Assembly: GCA_945788545.1 (NCBI GenBank) | Contig: CALZMK010000076.1 | Location: forward strand, 1 to 6,960 | Length of the DNA stretch: 6,960 nt | Origin: an uncultured Prevotella sp. | Lineage (GTDB): Bacteria > Bacteroidota > Bacteroidia > Bacteroidales > Bacteroidaceae | Direction of reading: 5' to 3' | In this document: positions 4,761-6,960 of the stretch, one piece after another | How the letters are laid out: each line of letters opens with the position of its first letter | Position numbering within the stretch: the first letter of the stretch is position 1 | Program-made: the position numbers and the translations under genes | Notes under the pieces: model-generated | What the model saw: the letters and a program-made list of their open reading frames with translations, nothing else | What the model was told of the DNA's origin: nothing | Database searches by the model: none

Positions 4761-5720
4761 ATGATTTCTTTGTTTGACGATGACAGACTTCAAGAGCTGA
4801 GGCACGAATATCAGACGAGTCGCCTCTTCTGTTCGCTTTATCCAGCACTTGCCTACCTGGAGCGTATGTATGGTGAGCTTTCGCCTGCACAGATATGGCA
4901 CGAGATGGAGGTATTCTGTGCTGGGCGTCTGCTGGGGGCGCAAGCGTTGGAGATGGAGGTCATCGACTTGTGGAACAGTCTTCAAAGAAGGTATTCGGCC
5001 TTCAGCATGCCCGATGGACAGATCATCAATCGCACCCCGCGTCAGGCTGAATATACGGCTGTGTGCGTGATGACGTGCGTGTGTTTCCGTTTGGTTGCCG
5101 AACCAGACAAGCTTTCCACATGGAACTCCTCAGAGGCTGTCAAGGAGATACTAAAGTTAGTAGCCAATCATCCCGTACATTGTCATCTCTATCTTGCCCA
5201 AAGAAAGAGAGAACAATGGCTCGAAGATTGCGGACGCATGATAGAGCGCGAGCCGTGGGTGGATGGAGTGGATAGCAGGCAGGTCAGAAATGAGATAAGG
5301 AAAGCCGAGGGTGCGAGCGAAGATGAGCTGCATACGATTTTCAATAGCCTATACATAACGATTTCGCTGGAGCAGTGGACTACCTTCGTGGGCAGATGCG
5401 AGGCTGAGATGACGTTCCAGAAAAAGATCGACCGCATTGCTTATCTGGTGATGGCAAGCCACAATAACTGGCTGAAAGGTCCCAGAACCATCAAGATTGC
5501 CTCATGGGTGGAGCTGATGAACAACATTCTGGGCGACAAGAAGAAGATGCAGCAGGCCGAAGTGTCGCGCAAGTGGAACGAGATGAAGAGTCAGAAGTTC
5601 TACGATAGCTTGTTGGAGCTTAACAACCGTTTCGACTTCAAGTCGAAATACATCTCAGCCGACTTTTTCAAACGATTGAAAGAGAACGTGAAACTCATGC
5701 ATCAGAAATATAACCCATAA
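4761..5720 (+). CDS. 319-aa protein of unknown function, first gene of plus-strand pair
   Basis: Not recognised. It is predicted to be soluble and mostly alpha-helical. The N-terminal half contains RLFCSLYPALAYLERMYG (21-38), a second helical stretch with ALEMEVIDLWNSL (62-74), and a cysteine-containing hydrophobic helix EYTAVCVMTCVCFRLVA (97-113) that is too polar around it to be a clear membrane segment. A highly charged linker follows (147-190). The C-terminal third has FQKKIDRIAYLVMASHNNWLK (219-239), IASWVELMNNILGDKKK (246-262) and YDSLLELNNRF (281-291), a layout resembling the helical DNA-binding-like tails of Bacteroidota mobile-element proteins and loosely that of the divergent 165-aa protein. 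The first ATG is used, 24 bp after a promoter box. The next gene follows by 16 bp, so the two probably act together. Confidence 0.75.
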   Translation: MISLFDDDRLQELRHEYQTSRLFCSLYPALAYLERMYGELSPAQIWHEMEVFCAGRLLGAQALEMEVIDLWNSLQRRYSAFSMPDGQIINRTPRQAEYTAVCVMTCVCFRLVAEPDKLSTWNSSEAVKEILKLVANHPVHCHLYLAQRKREQWLEDCGRMIEREPWVDGVDSRQVRNEIRKAEGASEDELHTIFNSLYITISLEQWTTFVGRCEAEMTFQKKIDRIAYLVMASHNNWLKGPRTIKIASWVELMNNILGDKKKMQQAEVSRKWNEMKSQKFYDSLLELNNRFDFKSKYISADFFKRLKENVKLMHQKYNP

Positions 5721-5736
5721 TCAATATCAGATCAAA

Positions 5737-6708
5737 ATGGCAACAAACCAAAAACTACAAATACCGGTATATACCTACGAATTCATGCCTGTGGAGAAGC
5801 CACAGAACACGCTCTTTGAGTCAAAGGAAGACATCGAGAAGAGAATTGAGGAGCTAAAGCTGCACAAGCAGGAAATCATGCAGAAATACATCGACCGCAT
5901 AGCCAATGGTGAATTGGTTCCGAAATTGGGCAATAAGGAGTTCCGCTGCAAGACTCTCTACAACTCAGGAGGAGTGACAATATTCAAGATGGAGAACATC
6001 AAGGACGAAGCCTACGACTGGAACTTCGGTGTGGAGCGACACAAGATAGGGCCCAACTGTCACGTCATCATTGACAACCGCAAGGATATGCAGCACATTG
6101 CCATTGAGCGCAAGCCCAAAGCGTTCTCTTCGCCCAATATCGTGAAGAATATCCTCAGCGAGACACTCCGTCCGCTGATCAAGCAGGAAGGGCTGCTGAT
6201 TGAAATCAACCCACAGTTCCATCCAAAGGACTTCTGGGACTTCATCGATGCCAACCGTGAGTATGGCATAAAGGAAATCCGCTTCTATTTCCCCTACCCC
6301 AACCTGCCCGCCATCTCCGACAAGTATGGCAATGCGATGAAGGAGATAGGCATTGACTACCACTGTATGCCAGGGCTTATTCTCTTCGCTCCCGACGATC
6401 TCGACATGGTGCTCGATAGAGAGGACCCTGAGCTGAACTTCTGGATCGAGGCTGCTGGCGAGAGCGGAATTCCGGTGGCAATACAGACAAAGAAAAAGGG
6501 GTCGCGCATCCATCTGGTGGGCAAGAACAAGTGCGTCACCTGGCCGCTCGACAAAAAGGTGCTTGACACGCTCGACCCCCAGCCTAACGAAGTGCAACAG
6601 CTGGAGCTGAAGCTGGAGTTTCTCGAAGACGACGAAAAGGCTCGCATGCAGGAGAAGATTACCGAGTTTGTCAATAACGGCCGCTTCATCAAAATCGGTA
6701 CTGTTTAA
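5737..6708 (+). CDS. 323-aa protein of unknown function, second gene of plus-strand pair
   Basis: Not recognised. The N-terminal part has a charged helix likely to form a short coiled coil (28-57, with KRIEELKLHKQEIMQKYIDR at 35-54). A mixed alpha/beta domain follows: strands around GGVTIFKM (78-85), CHVIIDN (108-114) and QHIAIERK (119-126), helix NIVKNILSETLRPLI (134-148), strand GLLIEINP (152-159), helix KDFWDFID (164-171), then IKEIRFYFPYPNLP (178-191). The D113...E124-x-K126 arrangement faintly recalls PD-(D/E)XK nucleases, but a plain beta hairpin explains it equally well. A charged helix (287-313) ends the protein. No signal peptide or membrane segment. Start and close spacing to the previous gene indicate co-transcription. 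Base composition is less GC-rich than in the minus-strand operon, consistent with separately acquired cargo. Confidence 0.75.
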   Translation: MATNQKLQIPVYTYEFMPVEKPQNTLFESKEDIEKRIEELKLHKQEIMQKYIDRIANGELVPKLGNKEFRCKTLYNSGGVTIFKMENIKDEAYDWNFGVERHKIGPNCHVIIDNRKDMQHIAIERKPKAFSSPNIVKNILSETLRPLIKQEGLLIEINPQFHPKDFWDFIDANREYGIKEIRFYFPYPNLPAISDKYGNAMKEIGIDYHCMPGLILFAPDDLDMVLDREDPELNFWIEAAGESGIPVAIQTKKKGSRIHLVGKNKCVTWPLDKKVLDTLDPQPNEVQQLELKLEFLEDDEKARMQEKITEFVNNGRFIKIGTV

Positions 6709-6764
6709 GTTTGCCGAAGTTTTTGCCGGCAGTTGCCGGTTATCTCGGTTACCCGGGTTACCCC
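6709..6764. repeat. short phased GC-rich repeats with a hairpin after the pair
   Basis: Directly after the TAA stop, TTGCCGR recurs at 6711, 6723 and 6733, and GGTTA recurs at 6738, 6747 and 6756 with exact 9-bp spacing. CCGGCA (6726-6731) and TGCCGG (6734-6739) form a perfect GC-rich inverted repeat. There is no following T-tract, so it is not a standard intrinsic terminator, though the structure could stabilise the 3' end of the transcript. Confidence 0.6.
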
Positions 6765-6813
6765 TTATGTTTTGATATATGAAACTGCTTTTAGGTGGGT
6801 TCTATTAATTCAC

Positions 6814-6931
6814 TTTGTCAGATTTTGGAATTATTTTCGAGGTCAAATTGTAAGTTGAAGAGGGAGCGTAGCGAGCTACGTGACCGAGTCTACTTACAAT
6901 TTGAGCCGAAAAGAATCCAAAAGATGACAAA
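6814..6931. repeat. long imperfect inverted repeat with a nested hairpin
   Basis: The left arm (6814-6855) and right arm (6892-6931) are complementary at about 35 positions: an outer 7-bp block, 7 bp, 6 bp and an inner 13-bp block, separated by small mismatches and two extra bases in the left arm. The 36-bp centre (6856-6891) contains a smaller perfect hairpin CGTAGC-GA-GCTACG (6867-6880). A further pair, GTGGGTT (6795-6801) and AACCCAC (6937-6943), lies outside, so the symmetric region may span about 150 bp. No coding sequence overlaps it. The role is unknown: REP-like palindrome, structured RNA, element end or transcription stop are all possible. Confidence 0.75.
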
Positions 6932-6960
6932 ACGTCAACCCACAATTATTAACCCTTTTG

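Noticed and set aside
5965..6597. Minus-strand open frame of 210 codons opposite the 323-aa gene
   Set aside because: It is a shadow of the plus-strand gene, without a start context or domain; the plus-strand frame sits in an operon with 16-bp spacing.
6726..6739. Intrinsic terminator after the plus-strand pair
   Set aside because: The GC hairpin is good, but no T-tract follows it on either strand.
6795..6943. Integron attC site
   Set aside because: An attC should begin with RYYYAAC and end with GTTRRRY. Here the outer pair is GTGGGTT then AACCCAC, the opposite arrangement, and no integron integrase is present.

Overview
This 6,960-base window looks like an accessory or mobile region of a Bacteroidales genome (Prevotella/Bacteroides type). 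Three lines of sequence evidence point there. Gene starts lack Shine-Dalgarno sequences. Three intergenic sites match the Bacteroidota -7 promoter box TAnnTTTG. The gene content (DUF5675, CHC2/TOPRIM primase, DUF3987, a DUF3127-like OB-fold protein) is the set usually seen on Bacteroidales mobile elements. No integrase, relaxase, tRNA or rRNA is present, so element type and boundaries cannot be set.

Left block (1-3860, minus strand): a compact operon read right to left from a promoter box at 3853-3860. It encodes a 97-aa unknown protein, an 88-aa DUF3127-like single-strand-binding-type protein, a 103-aa basic protein with an AT-hook-like motif, a 438-aa DUF3987 protein (divergent P-loop, helicase-like), a 312-aa primase, a 149-aa DUF5675 protein, and the first codons of a small protein cut by the window edge. 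Spacing becomes tighter downstream: a 2-nt gap, then a 17-nt overlap, and an ATGA overlap at the edge. I read this as a DNA-replication/processing module.

Middle (3895-4760): a single minus-strand gene for a 165-aa unknown protein. It diverges from a two-gene plus-strand unit across 368 bp. This divergent region holds two opposing promoter boxes, a perfect 13-bp palindrome, and about ten copies of an ATGTGGC heptamer spaced at 10 then 11 bp, so all lie on one face of the helix. It looks like an operator or partition-type array.

Right block (4761-6708, plus strand): two adjacent genes (319 and 323 aa, 16 bp apart) with no function I recognise. They are the best candidates for an undescribed system. 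After them, 6709-6960 has no gene but contains short phased GC-rich repeats and a long imperfect inverted repeat with a smaller hairpin at its centre.

A second unusual repeat, eight perfectly spaced CTCAnnn heptads at 3101-3156, fills the gap between two operon genes.
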